Shown here: positions 17,177 through 26,655 of the stretch, piece by piece
Numbering within the stretch: the stretch's first letter is position 1
How the letters are laid out: each line of letters opens with the position of its first letter
NCBI GenBank assembly: GCA_020161835.1
Contig: JAIUNL010000007.1
Span: forward strand, 121,983 to 185,982
DNA length: 64,000 bases
Direction: 5' to 3'
Source of the DNA: Bacteroidota bacterium
Lineage (GTDB): Bacteria; Bacteroidota; JABWAT01
Made by a program: the position numbers and the translations under genes
The notes under the pieces: generated by a model
Databases searched by the model: none
Told to the model about the DNA's origin: nothing
Seen by the model: the letters and a program-made list of their open reading frames with translations, nothing else

Positions 17177-19840
17177 ATGAAAAAAGTTGTCATTATGGGT
17201 ATTCTTTCCTTTTTCGCCGGTAGTCTTTCTGCCCAACCACTTTACAAATCAAAATCATTTTCTGTCTACTCTGATAAAGTGGTTCAGGGGAAGTTTGAGG
17301 CAGTTGCCGCATCATCAGAAGCCATTACCTCAACCTACAGTGCAGCAGCTTCCTTTCCCGTGAAAAACAAAATTTCATTCAAGTTGGCCATCAACGGACA
17401 GGATAATGAAAGAGGATTCGGGAAAAATCACACTTTTTACATCAATCCTGAACTTTCCACTCAATCAACTCCGGTTTATATTTTTGGCGAAGCTGAACCC
17501 GAAGTAAAAAGTGAAGAAGTAACCCTTACTCAGGATGTAACTGTTACCTTCCGGGTGGATATGAGACCGGTTCTAACTTCCATTAAAGAAAAGGGTTTTT
17601 ACGAAACTTTCAATAAAGTAAAAATTACTGCTGAAGAGTATAAAGGTGTTTTTCTTGCCGGAGGAACGTTACCTCTAAGCTGGGATTTTGACAATCTTTT
17701 TACCCGGAAAAATGCAGAATTTAAAGATACTGACGGCGACGGGATATTTGAATTGCCGGTTTTATTTAAAAAAGAAGTTTTTCCTGAAGGTCACGTTCAG
17801 GATGGAAGCTGGAAACTAACTGCCGACCTGGCTTCTTATCCGGTTGTGAATCATGGACAGGTTTTATTGGATGCTCTATACAAGAAAACACTCGAAGAAT
17901 TGATTCTTGACATCCGCCCTGACGGTGCATTGATGGCAGGAAAAGAATGGCCAGGTGTCTGGACCCGTGACATCAGTTACGCCATCATTCTGGCTGTTGC
18001 ATCAGTAAACCCTGAAACGGCCAAAATCAGTTTGATGGCAAAAGTTAAAAATGGAAAAATTATCCAGGATACCGGAACCGGCGGATCGTGGCCCTGTTCT
18101 TCTGACCGGATGGTTTGGGCAATGGCTGCCTGGGAGGTTTATCTCTCAACCGGCGATCAGAACTGGCTTAAATCTTCATTTGATATCATCAGTGCTTCTG
18201 CAAAAGATGATCAGAAAGTAATTTTGGATCAGCAAACAGGTTTAGCCTTTGGTGAAACCTCGTTTATCGACTGGCGGGAACAATCCTATCCCAAATGGAT
18301 GGATCCGAAGGATATTTATCTCTCTGCCGGACTCGGAACCAATGTAATTCACTATAAAACGTATAGTCTGCTTGGAGAAATGGCAAAGGAACTTGGACAG
18401 AAGGATGAGTTTACAAAAATAGCTGCATCAATAAAAAAAGCAGTGAATAAGTATTTCTGGATGGAAGATAAAGGGTATTTCGCTATGTATCGGTATGGCA
18501 GACTGTTTCCTTCAGTTCTTCCAAAATCTGAAGCATTGGGCGAAGCTCTTGCTGTTATAACCGGACTTTCTGATAAAGAACGGTCAAAAAAAATGATGGA
18601 ATCAGTGCCGGTTTACGAATTTGGAGTTCCAACCTTTTTCCCGCAGATTCCCGATATGAATCCGTACCACAATAATTCAGTATGGCCTTTCGTTCAGGCA
18701 TTCTTCACACTAGCTGGAAAGCAAACCGGAAATACCGCCGTTACTGAACACGGTCTCGCCGTGATGACAAGGGCAGCAGGCTTGTTCCTGACAAATAAAG
18801 AAAATATGGTGGCCTCAACCGGTGCCTATATGGGAACCGAAATTAATTCTGACCGCCAGGTTTGGAGTGTTGCCGGAAATCTGGCCATGACTTATAAAGT
18901 GTTGTTTGGTCTGGAATATACCGCAGCCGGATTGCAAATTGAACCTTTGGTTCCCAAAGCATGGGCATCCAAACGGACGCTTACAGGAATGAAATACCGC
19001 AATTCCGTTGTCAATCTGACCGTTAACGGATTCGGAAATGGGGTGAAGTCAGTTCTGATCAATGGCAAACCGGCGAAAAGTGCTTTCATTCCGGCTGGAT
19101 CAACCGGTGAATTTAATATTGAAATCACATTGAATGGCAAATGGCCAGCAGGTAAAATAAATCTTGTTGACCACGTGGTTCAACCTGCAAATCCGGTCGT
19201 AAAACTTGAGTCGGGCAAATTAATCTGGGAGCCGGTTAAAGGTGCAGTTTCATACGAGGTGATCAGAAATGGTAAGAAGCTGAAATCTGTTAAAGAAACA
19301 GAATTTACTTTGAAACCGGCTAAAGAAACAGAAGAATTTCAGGTTTTAGCCGTGGATGCAACCGGAGTTCCTTCCATGCTGAGTGAACCTGTTTTAATCA
19401 GTCCGGAAAAGAAAAAACCCGTAATTGTTGACGTTGAGAATGAAACACCCGAGGCTGAGATTCCGGGGTTTCTGGGTTCAGGCTATGTAAAATTGACCAA
19501 ATCACATAATCTTTCGGTACCAGTTTCAGTAACCGTCCCTTCAGCAGGAACCTATTGGATTGACTTCCGGTATTCAAATGGCTCAGGCCCCATCAACACC
19601 GATAACAAATGTGCCATCCGGTCTCTTTACCTTGGCAAAATGTATTTGGGCGCCATTGTGCTGCCACAAAGAGGGGATGAAAACTGGAAAGAATGGGGAT
19701 GGTCTGGTGGTGTTTATGCAAAATTGAAAAAAGGGAAAAACTCTTTCCGAATTGCATTTGACCCCTGGAATGAAAATATGAACATGGAAGTGAATACTGC
19801 CCTTCTTGACCAGATCAGATTAACACCAGTCGGGAAATAA
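17177..19840 (+). CDS. Secreted six-hairpin glycosidase-like protein
   Basis: This 887-residue protein has a Sec signal peptide (KVVIMGILSFFAGSLSAQ). An N-terminal beta region (residues about 20-225) includes a DTDGDGIFELP calcium-like loop. The central alpha/alpha six-hairpin domain starts at WTRD (W262-D265) and continues through GGSWPCSSDRMVWAM and FIDWREQSYPKWMD to YMGTEINSDRQVW near residue 550. A small beta domain follows, then a fibronectin-like segment and a carbohydrate-binding-like C-terminus (residues about 750-887). It resembles the clan containing trehalases, rhamnosidases and debranching enzymes. The substrate and exact GH family cannot be assigned by eye. An AG-rich ribosome site (TCTGGAG) precedes the ATG. 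Confidence 0.75.
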   Translation: MKKVVIMGILSFFAGSLSAQPLYKSKSFSVYSDKVVQGKFEAVAASSEAITSTYSAAASFPVKNKISFKLAINGQDNERGFGKNHTFYINPELSTQSTPVYIFGEAEPEVKSEEVTLTQDVTVTFRVDMRPVLTSIKEKGFYETFNKVKITAEEYKGVFLAGGTLPLSWDFDNLFTRKNAEFKDTDGDGIFELPVLFKKEVFPEGHVQDGSWKLTADLASYPVVNHGQVLLDALYKKTLEELILDIRPDGALMAGKEWPGVWTRDISYAIILAVASVNPETAKISLMAKVKNGKIIQDTGTGGSWPCSSDRMVWAMAAWEVYLSTGDQNWLKSSFDIISASAKDDQKVILDQQTGLAFGETSFIDWREQSYPKWMDPKDIYLSAGLGTNVIHYKTYSLLGEMAKELGQKDEFTKIAASIKKAVNKYFWMEDKGYFAMYRYGRLFPSVLPKSEALGEALAVITGLSDKERSKKMMESVPVYEFGVPTFFPQIPDMNPYHNNSVWPFVQAFFTLAGKQTGNTAVTEHGLAVMTRAAGLFLTNKENMVASTGAYMGTEINSDRQVWSVAGNLAMTYKVLFGLEYTAAGLQIEPLVPKAWASKRTLTGMKYRNSVVNLTVNGFGNGVKSVLINGKPAKSAFIPAGSTGEFNIEITLNGKWPAGKINLVDHVVQPANPVVKLESGKLIWEPVKGAVSYEVIRNGKKLKSVKETEFTLKPAKETEEFQVLAVDATGVPSMLSEPVLISPEKKKPVIVDVENETPEAEIPGFLGSGYVKLTKSHNLSVPVSVTVPSAGTYWIDFRYSNGSGPINTDNKCAIRSLYLGKMYLGAIVLPQRGDENWKEWGWSGGVYAKLKKGKNSFRIAFDPWNENMNMEVNTALLDQIRLTPVGK

Positions 19841-19862
19841 TGGTTAATCGAACGAAGTGAAG

Positions 19863-19882
19863 ATCCCGAACACTTTCGGGAT
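19863..19882. repeat. Small palindrome ATCCCGAA/TTCGGGAT
   Basis: A perfect 8-bp stem with a 4-base loop lies just downstream of the glycosidase gene. It has the same ATCCCG-type arm as the repeat family at 44144, 48469 and 48573, but a different loop. There is no T tract, so terminator function is doubtful. Confidence 0.6.
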
Positions 19883-19964
19883 GGTAAATGATAAATGGTT
19901 AATGGGTAACTGTTTTGTTACCCAAATCATAATAAAACCGACAATTTACCACTTTTAACTTGTT

Positions 19965-19999
19965 TTCCACTTATCACTTATAACTTATCACTTACCACT
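19965..19999. repeat. Heptamer array of AGTNNTA units (minus strand)
   Basis: Five 7-base units read on the minus strand: AGTGGTA, AGTGATA, AGTTATA, AGTGATA, AGTGGAA. The first three occur in the same order at 43914-43934. The array ends six bases before the Rieske start codon, so any ribosome site for that gene is obscured. Confidence 0.85.
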
Positions 20000-20005
20000 T
20001 TTTTA

Positions 20006-20356
20006 ATGAGCTCAAAAAAAATTACACTTTGCAAAACTTCAGACGTTCCTGAAAAAAAGCCGATTTGTCTGAATATTGATGTTTACTACTTTGCCGTTTA
20101 TCGTTCTGGCGATGATTTCATTGTCATCAAAGATGAATGTCCGCATCAGATGGCATCTTTTGAAGGATGTGAAAACAAGGATGGAACCATTGTCTGCGGA
20201 TTTCACGGTTGGTCGTTTGACTTAAAATCGGGCAACGCAGTAAAGGGTTTTGGTACGCTTACCAAATATCCCGTCACAATTGAAAACGATATGATAAGTA
20301 TTGATTATACTGATGACCCGTCTCAGTCAGCCTATTCGGCATCATTTGTCAGATAG
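20006..20356 (+). CDS. Rieske [2Fe-2S] ferredoxin-like protein
   Basis: This 116-residue soluble protein carries both halves of the Rieske cluster site. CPHQ lies near residues 48-51 and CGFHGWSFD near residues 69-77, giving two Cys and two His ligands. It lacks a signal peptide or membrane helix, so it resembles the free Rieske-type ferredoxins or the NirD-like electron carriers rather than the bc1 subunit. No oxygenase or reductase partner is encoded nearby. It is followed by the AAA+ ATPase gene after 22 bases. The electron partner is unknown. Confidence 0.9.
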   Translation: MSSKKITLCKTSDVPEKKPICLNIDVYYFAVYRSGDDFIVIKDECPHQMASFEGCENKDGTIVCGFHGWSFDLKSGNAVKGFGTLTKYPVTIENDMISIDYTDDPSQSAYSASFVR

Positions 20357-20378
20357 GTCATCTTAAAAGAAAGAAAGC

Positions 20379-21680
20379 ATGGAAACCAACAATTCAGTTG
20401 ATTCAACTCTAAGTATTGCCAGATATATTCAGGGCAAATATCTCAAAGAGATAACCGGACTTTTTCCCGCTGATATTTTTACAATGAATGACCTTCCGAT
20501 GGAGGCCTTTCTTGAATTTTGTGAAGCAAAATCCATTTCTATCAAACCCTTTTCGCCTACCGGATTTTCTCAGAATTTTGAGATCAAACGAATCTTTCTT
20601 CAATTTCCATTTGGTGAGTTCCTCAAAATAAATGCGTTCAAATCAAAATCTTCGCTTCAGGAAAGTACAGATTATGTAGAAACCCATGAAGGCATTTATC
20701 TGGGTGAACTTGATGGTGTCCCGTTTGTGATTTCCAATCTCTTCTTTTTCAACAGTATGAACCCAGGTTTGCTGACTCAGTTTCTCTTTATTCCGAAATC
20801 AAACGTTGAAATCAAAGACAAATTGCTCAAAGGTTTTTCGGCTTATTTTACTGATAAAATTACGGCAAATGGTCCGTTTCAGGTTGATACGGTTTCGGTT
20901 TTTAATTCAAAAACAGTTCGGTGGTCAGATCTTTATGCTTCCGAAGAACGTATCAAAGAATATCAGGTTTTCTTCGAATCAAGACTAAGACCCGATCCCA
21001 CTCTTGTTTCCACCTATGAAGATTCACTTCCTTCTGTAACGGTTTTGGGTCCGAGCGGATGCGGAAAATCATTTATGCTAAATATTCTCATGACTGAATT
21101 TCCCGAATATAAATTCTTCATGTTCCGTCCGTCTGATGATTTAAATGCGTTTATTGCCCTCGATTTCATCGAAAGATCAAAACGGTTCCCGAAACGGGTT
21201 TATGTTTTTGAGGAATTGGATACGCTTGCAGAGTCAATGAACGGACTTCAAATCTGGCGCTACCTGATTGAACAGGGTGTTGAAAAGGGAAGTGGACACA
21301 CAGCAATCGTAATCGCAACCTCATCTTATCCAGACATTCTCAAAACAGCTGTCGAGTTCCGTCCCGACCTTTTTGGTCATGTCTGGCGGTTTGATTATCC
21401 GGCTGAATCCATCCGAAAAAATTATCTGGTTGATTTACTTAAAGAAGATGGAATTTCAGAAACTGGCTGGAAACAGATTCTCGAAGAAACTGAGGGTTAT
21501 TCTTTTGCCTGGCTGAAAGATTCCGTCCGTGAAGCTCTTTTTCACAGAAGCATTCACAAAGATATCAGCCTTGAAAAAGCACTTATTCATACTGCAGGAA
21601 ATATTAAGAACCGGGTAGGGTTGGTTCGTGATAAATCAAACACGGGTGGACTCGGAAAAAAATTCGGATTTGCAAAATGA
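20379..21680 (+). CDS. AAA+ ATPase with uncharacterised N-terminal domain
   Basis: This 433-residue protein has an N-terminal region of about 220 residues that I do not recognise, then a classic AAA module. Walker A is GPSGCGKS (residues 224-231) and the Walker B-like strand is VYVFEELD (274-281). Sensor-1-like IVIATSSYPDIL is followed by FRPDLFGHVWRFDYP, matching the position of the arginine-finger/RFD region. The C-terminal helical lid ends near residue 400. No protease or helicase domain is fused. It lies between a Rieske protein and YqgE, and the yqgE start overlaps its stop. Function unknown; a remodelling ATPase for a specific protein is the simplest guess. Confidence 0.8.
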   Translation: METNNSVDSTLSIARYIQGKYLKEITGLFPADIFTMNDLPMEAFLEFCEAKSISIKPFSPTGFSQNFEIKRIFLQFPFGEFLKINAFKSKSSLQESTDYVETHEGIYLGELDGVPFVISNLFFFNSMNPGLLTQFLFIPKSNVEIKDKLLKGFSAYFTDKITANGPFQVDTVSVFNSKTVRWSDLYASEERIKEYQVFFESRLRPDPTLVSTYEDSLPSVTVLGPSGCGKSFMLNILMTEFPEYKFFMFRPSDDLNAFIALDFIERSKRFPKRVYVFEELDTLAESMNGLQIWRYLIEQGVEKGSGHTAIVIATSSYPDILKTAVEFRPDLFGHVWRFDYPAESIRKNYLVDLLKEDGISETGWKQILEETEGYSFAWLKDSVREALFHRSIHKDISLEKALIHTAGNIKNRVGLVRDKSNTGGLGKKFGFAK

Positions 21681-22228
21681 AAAAACCTGAAAAAGGGACT
21701 CTTCTCTTAGCCGAACCCATGCTGCAGGATCCGAATTTTAAACGGACGGTTATTTTACTTTGCGAACATAATGACGCCGGGTCGTTTGGTTTGGTTTTGA
21801 ACAAGGAACTTCCGCTGACTCTTGATGAGGTACTGCCGGGAGATGGTTTGCCAGAAGCTCCGTTATTTCTGGGCGGACCTGTTCAACCTGATACGCTTCA
21901 TGTTCTTCATTCTGCTTCGGGTGAGATTGAAGACTCAATTGAAGTCGCACCGGGTGTTTGGTGGGGTGGAACTTTCGAAGATATAAAAATTAAAATGACT
22001 TCCGGCTTAGTTTCATCTGAGAGGTTCAGATTTTTTCTGGGTTATTCGGGATGGGCAGAAGGGCAGCTTCAGGATGAACTTGACCGCGGCGGCTGGATTC
22101 TTGGTACCTGCCGGTCAGATTATATTTTTGAAACCGAACCTGATAAACTCTGGAGGAAAATCCTGAAAGACATGGGTGGTGACTTTGCCCTGCTGTCAAA
22201 TTATCCTGAGAATCCTCAGTTAAACTGA
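21677..22228 (+). CDS. yqgE: YqgE/AlgH family protein
   Basis: This is a 183-residue cytoplasmic protein of the UPF0301 family. Family segments are KGTLLLAEPMLQDPNFKRTVILLCEH at the N-terminus, GSFGLVLNKEL, FLGGPV near residue 60, FFLGYSGWAEGQLQDEL near residue 115, and GGWILG. The biochemical role is not established. In some bacteria AlgH influences alginate and virulence regulation. Its ATG overlaps the AAA+ stop (ATGA), so translation is probably coupled and the three genes from the Rieske gene form an operon. Confidence 0.92.
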   Translation: MKKPEKGTLLLAEPMLQDPNFKRTVILLCEHNDAGSFGLVLNKELPLTLDEVLPGDGLPEAPLFLGGPVQPDTLHVLHSASGEIEDSIEVAPGVWWGGTFEDIKIKMTSGLVSSERFRFFLGYSGWAEGQLQDELDRGGWILGTCRSDYIFETEPDKLWRKILKDMGGDFALLSNYPENPQLN

Positions 22229-22235
22229 CAATGTT

Positions 22236-22589
22236 TTAAAGGTTTTTTAAAACATCATCAACTTCACCCATTGCCAGTCTGCACAGTTCAAGTGTTTCTT
22301 CAATCAGGGCCGGAAGGGTATCCAGGTTGAGTTTCTTCTGAGCCCGTTCTTCAATTTCTGCAAAATTGTCGTAAGCTTTTTTAATTCCAAGATTACCAGT
22401 CGAAGATTTAACCTTGTGAGCCACATTTCTCACCATTTGCCAGTCTTCAGCCGCAACGGCTTCTCTGAGTCTGATTTCCTCACCAGGCATCTGATCTACA
22501 AAAATCCCAAGAATCTCTCTTATAAATTCCTTGTCGCCATCGGCAATGTCATTCAAATAACTAAGATTGATAACTTTATATATGCTCAT
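22236..22589 (-). CDS. Stand-alone Hpt (histidine phosphotransfer) protein
   Basis: This 117-residue helical protein consists of one Hpt domain. The phosphorylated histidine is H58 in VRNVAHKVKSSTGNLG, the canonical HxxKSS pattern followed by a glycine-rich turn. It should relay phosphate between a hybrid sensor kinase and a response regulator. No two-component kinase or regulator lies in the window, so its partners are elsewhere. It is transcribed toward yqgE and lies 39 bases downstream of the lysine aminotransferase gene. A single operon with that gene is possible but not obvious functionally. Confidence 0.9.
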   Translation of the reverse strand: MSIYKVINLSYLNDIADGDKEFIREILGIFVDQMPGEEIRLREAVAAEDWQMVRNVAHKVKSSTGNLGIKKAYDNFAEIEERAQKKLNLDTLPALIEETLELCRLAMGEVDDVLKNL

Positions 22590-22628
22590 TTAGAATCCCC
22601 GGTCGAAAAAGTGACCACTCTTTAGTTT

Positions 22629-23966
22629 TTACATCTGCCGCAGAACTTTTTGTATAATTTCCATTCCTTCAGAAAGGGTTTCTCCCGGTATATTCAAAGC
22701 GGGTCTGAACCTGACAGTTTTTTCGCCGCAGGCCAGAATTAAAAGTCCGTTTTTGTAGCAAAGATCAACAAAAATATTCCTGCGTTCTTTAGAAACAAGA
22801 TCAAATGCACACATTAGCCCCAAACCTCTTGGGTTTGTCACAATTCCTTCAAATTCCAGTGCCATATTCTGGATTTTGCTGAGAAGATCTTTTCCGGTTG
22901 AGGCAGAATAGGCTACCAGATTTTCATCTTCAATAATTTCAAGAAACCGGGTAACTCTGACCATATCAACCAGATTGCTTCCCCAGGTTGAATTGATACG
23001 GCTTGATTTGTTGAATACATTGTCTTTTACTTCGTCAATGCGTTTTCCGGCAAGAACACCACAAACCTGGGCTTTTTTGCCAAATGCCAGAATATCGGGT
23101 TCAACAAAGTGTTCATGGGCCCAAAACTTTCCTGTGATTCCAAATCCGGTTTGAACCTCATCAAAAATGAGGAGGATTTCGTTTTCATCACAGATTTGTC
23201 TGAGTTTCTTCAGGAAGTTCTTACTGAAATGATGATCACCGCCTTCCGCCTGAATCGGTTCAATAATAATGGCAGCAATATCATCCGGATTTTGTTTGAT
23301 GGCCAGGTGAATTTCATCGAAAGCCTGGGCTTCCAGTCTGGCAGTTTCGGCAAGTCCGGCTTCAGTTAACGGGAAATGAAGCATTGGGTTTGTAATTCTT
23401 GGCCAGGGAAATTTTGGGAAAAAGTCGGTTTTATCAGAAATGGTATTGGTGATGCTGAGGCAATAACCTGACCTTCCGTGGAATGCCTGTTTAAAGTGGA
23501 TAATCTGATGACCTTTTTCAGACTTGTGTCCCTTTTCAAAATTCTTTCTCACTTTCCAGTCAAAAGCCACCTTAAGGGCATTTTCCACTGCAAGGGTTCC
23601 ACCATCAATGATAAACAGGTGAGGCAGGTGAGCCGGGATGCCGACTCTTGAAAACGTAGCAACAAATTCTGCCATTTCTTCGGTGTACACATCAGAATTG
23701 CTGGGTTTTACCAGAGCAACCTTCAGTAATTTCTGCTTGAAGTCCTCATCCTGTGCAATTCTGGGATGGTTGAATCCGATAGGATTTGAGGCAAAGAAGG
23801 TAAAGAAATCAACAAAACGGCGGTTAAAACGTTTGTCAAAGATGGTTGAACCTTCACTTTTCTCAAGGTCAAGAACAAGATCAAACCCATCAACAAGCAT
23901 GTGTTTTTTTAATGTGGAATGAACGGCTTCTGCCGGAATATGGAGTTGGGTTTCCTGGAAATTCAT
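22629..23966 (-). CDS. lat: L-lysine 6-transaminase
   Basis: This class-III PLP aminotransferase transfers the epsilon-amino group of lysine to 2-oxoglutarate, giving aminoadipate semialdehyde that cyclises to piperideine-6-carboxylate. Lat-like segments include FVDFFTFFASNPIGFNHP, HFKQAFHGRSGYCLSITNT and DEVQTGFGITGKFWAHEHF. The PLP lysine is Lys297 (or 298) in AFGKKAQVCG. I start at the ATG at 23966, which has AGAGGT seven bases upstream and gives 445 residues; an upstream in-frame start at 23990 lacks this. No lysine-degradation partner, such as an aldehyde dehydrogenase, is adjacent. It is divergent from accB. Confidence 0.92.
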   Translation of the reverse strand: MNFQETQLHIPAEAVHSTLKKHMLVDGFDLVLDLEKSEGSTIFDKRFNRRFVDFFTFFASNPIGFNHPRIAQDEDFKQKLLKVALVKPSNSDVYTEEMAEFVATFSRVGIPAHLPHLFIIDGGTLAVENALKVAFDWKVRKNFEKGHKSEKGHQIIHFKQAFHGRSGYCLSITNTISDKTDFFPKFPWPRITNPMLHFPLTEAGLAETARLEAQAFDEIHLAIKQNPDDIAAIIIEPIQAEGGDHHFSKNFLKKLRQICDENEILLIFDEVQTGFGITGKFWAHEHFVEPDILAFGKKAQVCGVLAGKRIDEVKDNVFNKSSRINSTWGSNLVDMVRVTRFLEIIEDENLVAYSASTGKDLLSKIQNMALEFEGIVTNPRGLGLMCAFDLVSKERRNIFVDLCYKNGLLILACGEKTVRFRPALNIPGETLSEGMEIIQKVLRQM

Positions 23967-24264
23967 AACTACCTCTGAGGCCACAGACAAATGAAAAAAA
24001 GAGATGTGCAGTAATTGATTGCGATAAAAAATTATTACTTCTGCAAATTAAATTTTACCCGTGCCAAAATCAATTATTCACAAGCAGATAAGGCTTGAAA
24101 GCAATAATTGATGACCTGAAAGGAACGGATAGATAAGGTTCAGGTTCCCATCATTCCTTGACTTTAAAACGGGGGAAAGGTATTTTCGGGCTTTGTGATC
24201 TGAAACACTAATTTCCCTTCCGCAGGGAATCAGATTCAAACTCAATAAATCAGCAGAGAGGATC

Positions 24265-24750
24265 ATGGATCTAAAAGACATTCGTCTACTCATAAAAATG
24301 GTTGATGACAGTAATGTTGATGAAGTCAGAATTGAACGTGATGATTTCAAAATTTCTGTTAAAAAAAATCGTGGTGCCCTTGTTAATCCATCTCAATATT
24401 ATCCGGCTCCCGCATACTTTCCACCAGCAAATAACCCTGCTCCTGCTCAGGCAGCACCTGCTCCGGCTTCTGTATCAGCACCTGCTGCTCCTGCTGCGTC
24501 TTCGTCACTTCATGAAATCAAATCACCGATTGTGGGTACCTATTACAAATCGCCGGCACCTGATGCCGAAGAATATGTAAAAGTTGGTGATATGATTAAG
24601 GCAGGTGATGTTCTTTGTATCATTGAAGCTATGAAACTGATGAACGAAATTGAATCAGATGTATCCGGAAAACTAGTAAAAATTGTAGTTGAGAACGGTC
24701 AGCCTGTTGAATACGGACAGGTTATGTTCCTCATTGAGCCTTCGAAATAA
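24265..24750 (+). CDS. accB: Biotin carboxyl carrier protein of acetyl-CoA carboxylase
   Basis: This 161-residue protein carries biotin between carboxylase and carboxyltransferase in the first step of fatty-acid synthesis. The N-terminal [24 protein letters not shown] is a usual AccB opening. An Ala/Pro-rich linker spans residues about 48-82. The biotinyl domain carries Lys124 in the [11 protein letters not shown] motif, with upstream [33 protein letters not shown] precedes the ATG. It forms an operon with accC, 17 bases downstream. Confidence 0.96.
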   Translation: MDLKDIRLLIKMVDDSNVDEVRIERDDFKISVKKNRGALVNPSQYYPAPAYFPPANNPAPAQAAPAPASVSAPAAPAASSSLHEIKSPIVGTYYKSPAPDAEEYVKVGDMIKAGDVLCIIEAMKLMNEIESDVSGKLVKIVVENGQPVEYGQVMFLIEPSK

Positions 24751-24767
24751 GTTCAGGAGTCTGCTCC

Positions 24768-26108
24768 TTGTTTAATAAAATATTGATTGCCAACCGTGGC
24801 GAAATTGCCCTCAGGGTTATTCGTACCTGTAAAGAAATGGGCATTAAGACGGTGGCTGTTTATTCCACTGCTGATGCTGAATCGCTTCATGTTCGCTTTG
24901 CAGATGAAGCCGTTTGCATAGGTCCGCCTCCGGGCAAAGAATCTTACCTGAATATTTCACGCATTATTTCTGCCGCTGAAATTACCGGTGCGGATGCCAT
25001 TCATCCTGGCTATGGTTTCCTTTCTGAAAACGCAGATTTTTCTGAAATCTGTAAATCTCACGGGATTAAATTTATCGGACCTTCTCCTGAAATGATCAGG
25101 GCCATGGGTGATAAAGCTTTTGCCAAAGATACCATGCGTGCTGCCGGCGTTCCGGTCGTTCCGGGTTCTGATGGACTCGTTGATACACCTGAAGAAGGCA
25201 AAAAAATTGCACTGAAAGTGGGCTACCCGGTTATTGTGAAAGCAACAGCAGGTGGCGGCGGTCGTGGAATGCGTATTGTATCCGATCCAAAAGATTTTGA
25301 AAAGTTGTATAACACCGCCCGAAATGAAGCAGAATCTGCCTTTGGTAACGGTGCCGTTTACATCGAAAAATTTGTTGAAGAACCCCGCCACGTTGAAATT
25401 CAGGTTCTGGGTGACCAGCACGGTAAAGTCGTACATTTGGGCGAACGTGATTGTTCGGTTCAAAGACGGAACCAAAAGCTCATCGAAGAATCTCCTTCAC
25501 CTGCTGTAACCCCTGCAATCAGGAAAGCAATGGGTGAAGCTGCAATCAAAGGTGCAATGGCTGTTCATTATGAAGGAGCCGGCACAATTGAATTTCTTCT
25601 TGATAAACACGGTCATTTCTATTTTATGGAAATGAATACCCGTATTCAGGTTGAACATTGTGTAACTGAAGAAGTAACCGGTCTTGATCTCATCAGAGAA
25701 CAAATCAGAATGGCAGCCGGTGAAAAAATTGAATTCGGTAATCTGGTTCCTGAAGGACATGCTATTGAATGCCGGATTAATGCTGAAGATCCTGATCATG
25801 ATTTCAGACCGTCTGCCGGTTTAATTTCAAGTTTCCATGTTCCTGGTGGCAAAGGTGTCCGCACAGACAGCCATGCCTACAGTGGATATACAATTCCGCC
25901 AAATTACGATTCTATGATCGGGAAACTCATTGTACATGGCCGTACCCGTGAAGAAGCCATGAATAAAATGCTTCGGGCCCTCGATGAATTTGTAATTGAA
26001 GGTGTTAAAACGACTATTCCGTTCCACAAAAAGGTAATGAGATCCAAACTTTTCAGAAGTGGTAAGTTTGATACCAAATTCCTTGAAAAATGGGATCCAA
26101 ATTCCTGA
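24768..26108 (+). CDS. accC: Biotin carboxylase subunit of acetyl-CoA carboxylase
   Basis: This 446-residue ATP-grasp enzyme carboxylates biotin on AccB using bicarbonate and ATP. The opening [24 protein letters not shown], the glycine-rich loop [30 protein letters not shown] and [14 protein letters not shown] are all standard. It starts at TTG (24768), supported by AGGAG nine bases upstream. Length is normal. A stand-alone carboxylase like this needs accA and accD, which are not in the window. gcvH follows after 21 bases. Confidence 0.96.
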   Translation: MFNKILIANRGEIALRVIRTCKEMGIKTVAVYSTADAESLHVRFADEAVCIGPPPGKESYLNISRIISAAEITGADAIHPGYGFLSENADFSEICKSHGIKFIGPSPEMIRAMGDKAFAKDTMRAAGVPVVPGSDGLVDTPEEGKKIALKVGYPVIVKATAGGGGRGMRIVSDPKDFEKLYNTARNEAESAFGNGAVYIEKFVEEPRHVEIQVLGDQHGKVVHLGERDCSVQRRNQKLIEESPSPAVTPAIRKAMGEAAIKGAMAVHYEGAGTIEFLLDKHGHFYFMEMNTRIQVEHCVTEEVTGLDLIREQIRMAAGEKIEFGNLVPEGHAIECRINAEDPDHDFRPSAGLISSFHVPGGKGVRTDSHAYSGYTIPPNYDSMIGKLIVHGRTREEAMNKMLRALDEFVIEGVKTTIPFHKKVMRSKLFRSGKFDTKFLEKWDPNS

Positions 26109-26129
26109 CATGAAAGTAGAGTAAAAACC

Positions 26130-26507
26130 ATGACATTTCCTCAAGACCTCAAATACACCAAAGATCATGAATGGATTAAAATTGATGGCGATACCGGTAT
26201 TGTTGGTATCACAGATTTTGCCCAGAATGAATTGGGAGATATTATTTACGTCGATTTAAAAGCTGTTGGCTCCAGTTTCAAACAGAATGAAATTTTTGGA
26301 ACTGTTGAAGCAGTAAAAACGGTATCAGATTTATTTCTTCCAGTTTCAGGAACGATTCTTGAAATCAATGAAAATCTTGCCGCTGATGCGAGTGTGGTGA
26401 ATAACGATCCGTACGGCAAAGGCTGGATGGTAAAAGTGAAATTATCGAATCCGGCTCAGATTGAAGAACTTCTTTCTGCTGAAGGGTATAAAGTTCTCGT
26501 CGGGTAA
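26130..26507 (+). CDS. gcvH: Glycine cleavage system H protein (lipoyl carrier)
   Basis: This 125-residue protein has the lipoyl fold. It contains YTKDHEWIKIDGDTGIVGITDFAQ at the N-terminus and the lipoylated Lys63 in VEAVKTVSDLFLPVSG. GcvH shuttles aminomethyl groups between glycine decarboxylase and aminomethyltransferase. It also donates or receives lipoyl groups in lipoate assembly. No gcvT or gcvP lies nearby; instead the gene sits behind accBC and before a terminator. That could mean a lipoate-metabolism role or simply a scattered gcv set. Confidence 0.94.
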   Translation: MTFPQDLKYTKDHEWIKIDGDTGIVGITDFAQNELGDIIYVDLKAVGSSFKQNEIFGTVEAVKTVSDLFLPVSGTILEINENLAADASVVNNDPYGKGWMVKVKLSNPAQIEELLSAEGYKVLVG

Positions 26508-26540
26508 TTTCTTCCCGGTTCACAAAACCTGGTTTTGGAA

Positions 26541-26570
26541 AAAGGTCACCTTCAGGGTGGCCTTTTTTAT
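26541..26570 (+). terminator. Rho-independent terminator after gcvH
   Basis: The stem AAGGTCACC/GGTGGCCTT (one G-T pair, loop TTCAG) is followed by a T tract. It lies about 35 bases beyond the gcvH stop and marks the end of the accB-accC-gcvH transcript. Confidence 0.85.
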
Positions 26571-26655
26571 TTCGTATAAAACCTAATTTGGTTGTCTACT
26601 TTTACTTTTCAAGTTGAAAACCTATTTTTGCGGATTATAATTAATTTGAAAATTC

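Noticed and set aside
23967..24350. Open frame of about 90 codons on the minus strand before accB
   Set aside because: It overlaps the conserved accB start region, is low in complexity and has no recognisable domain.
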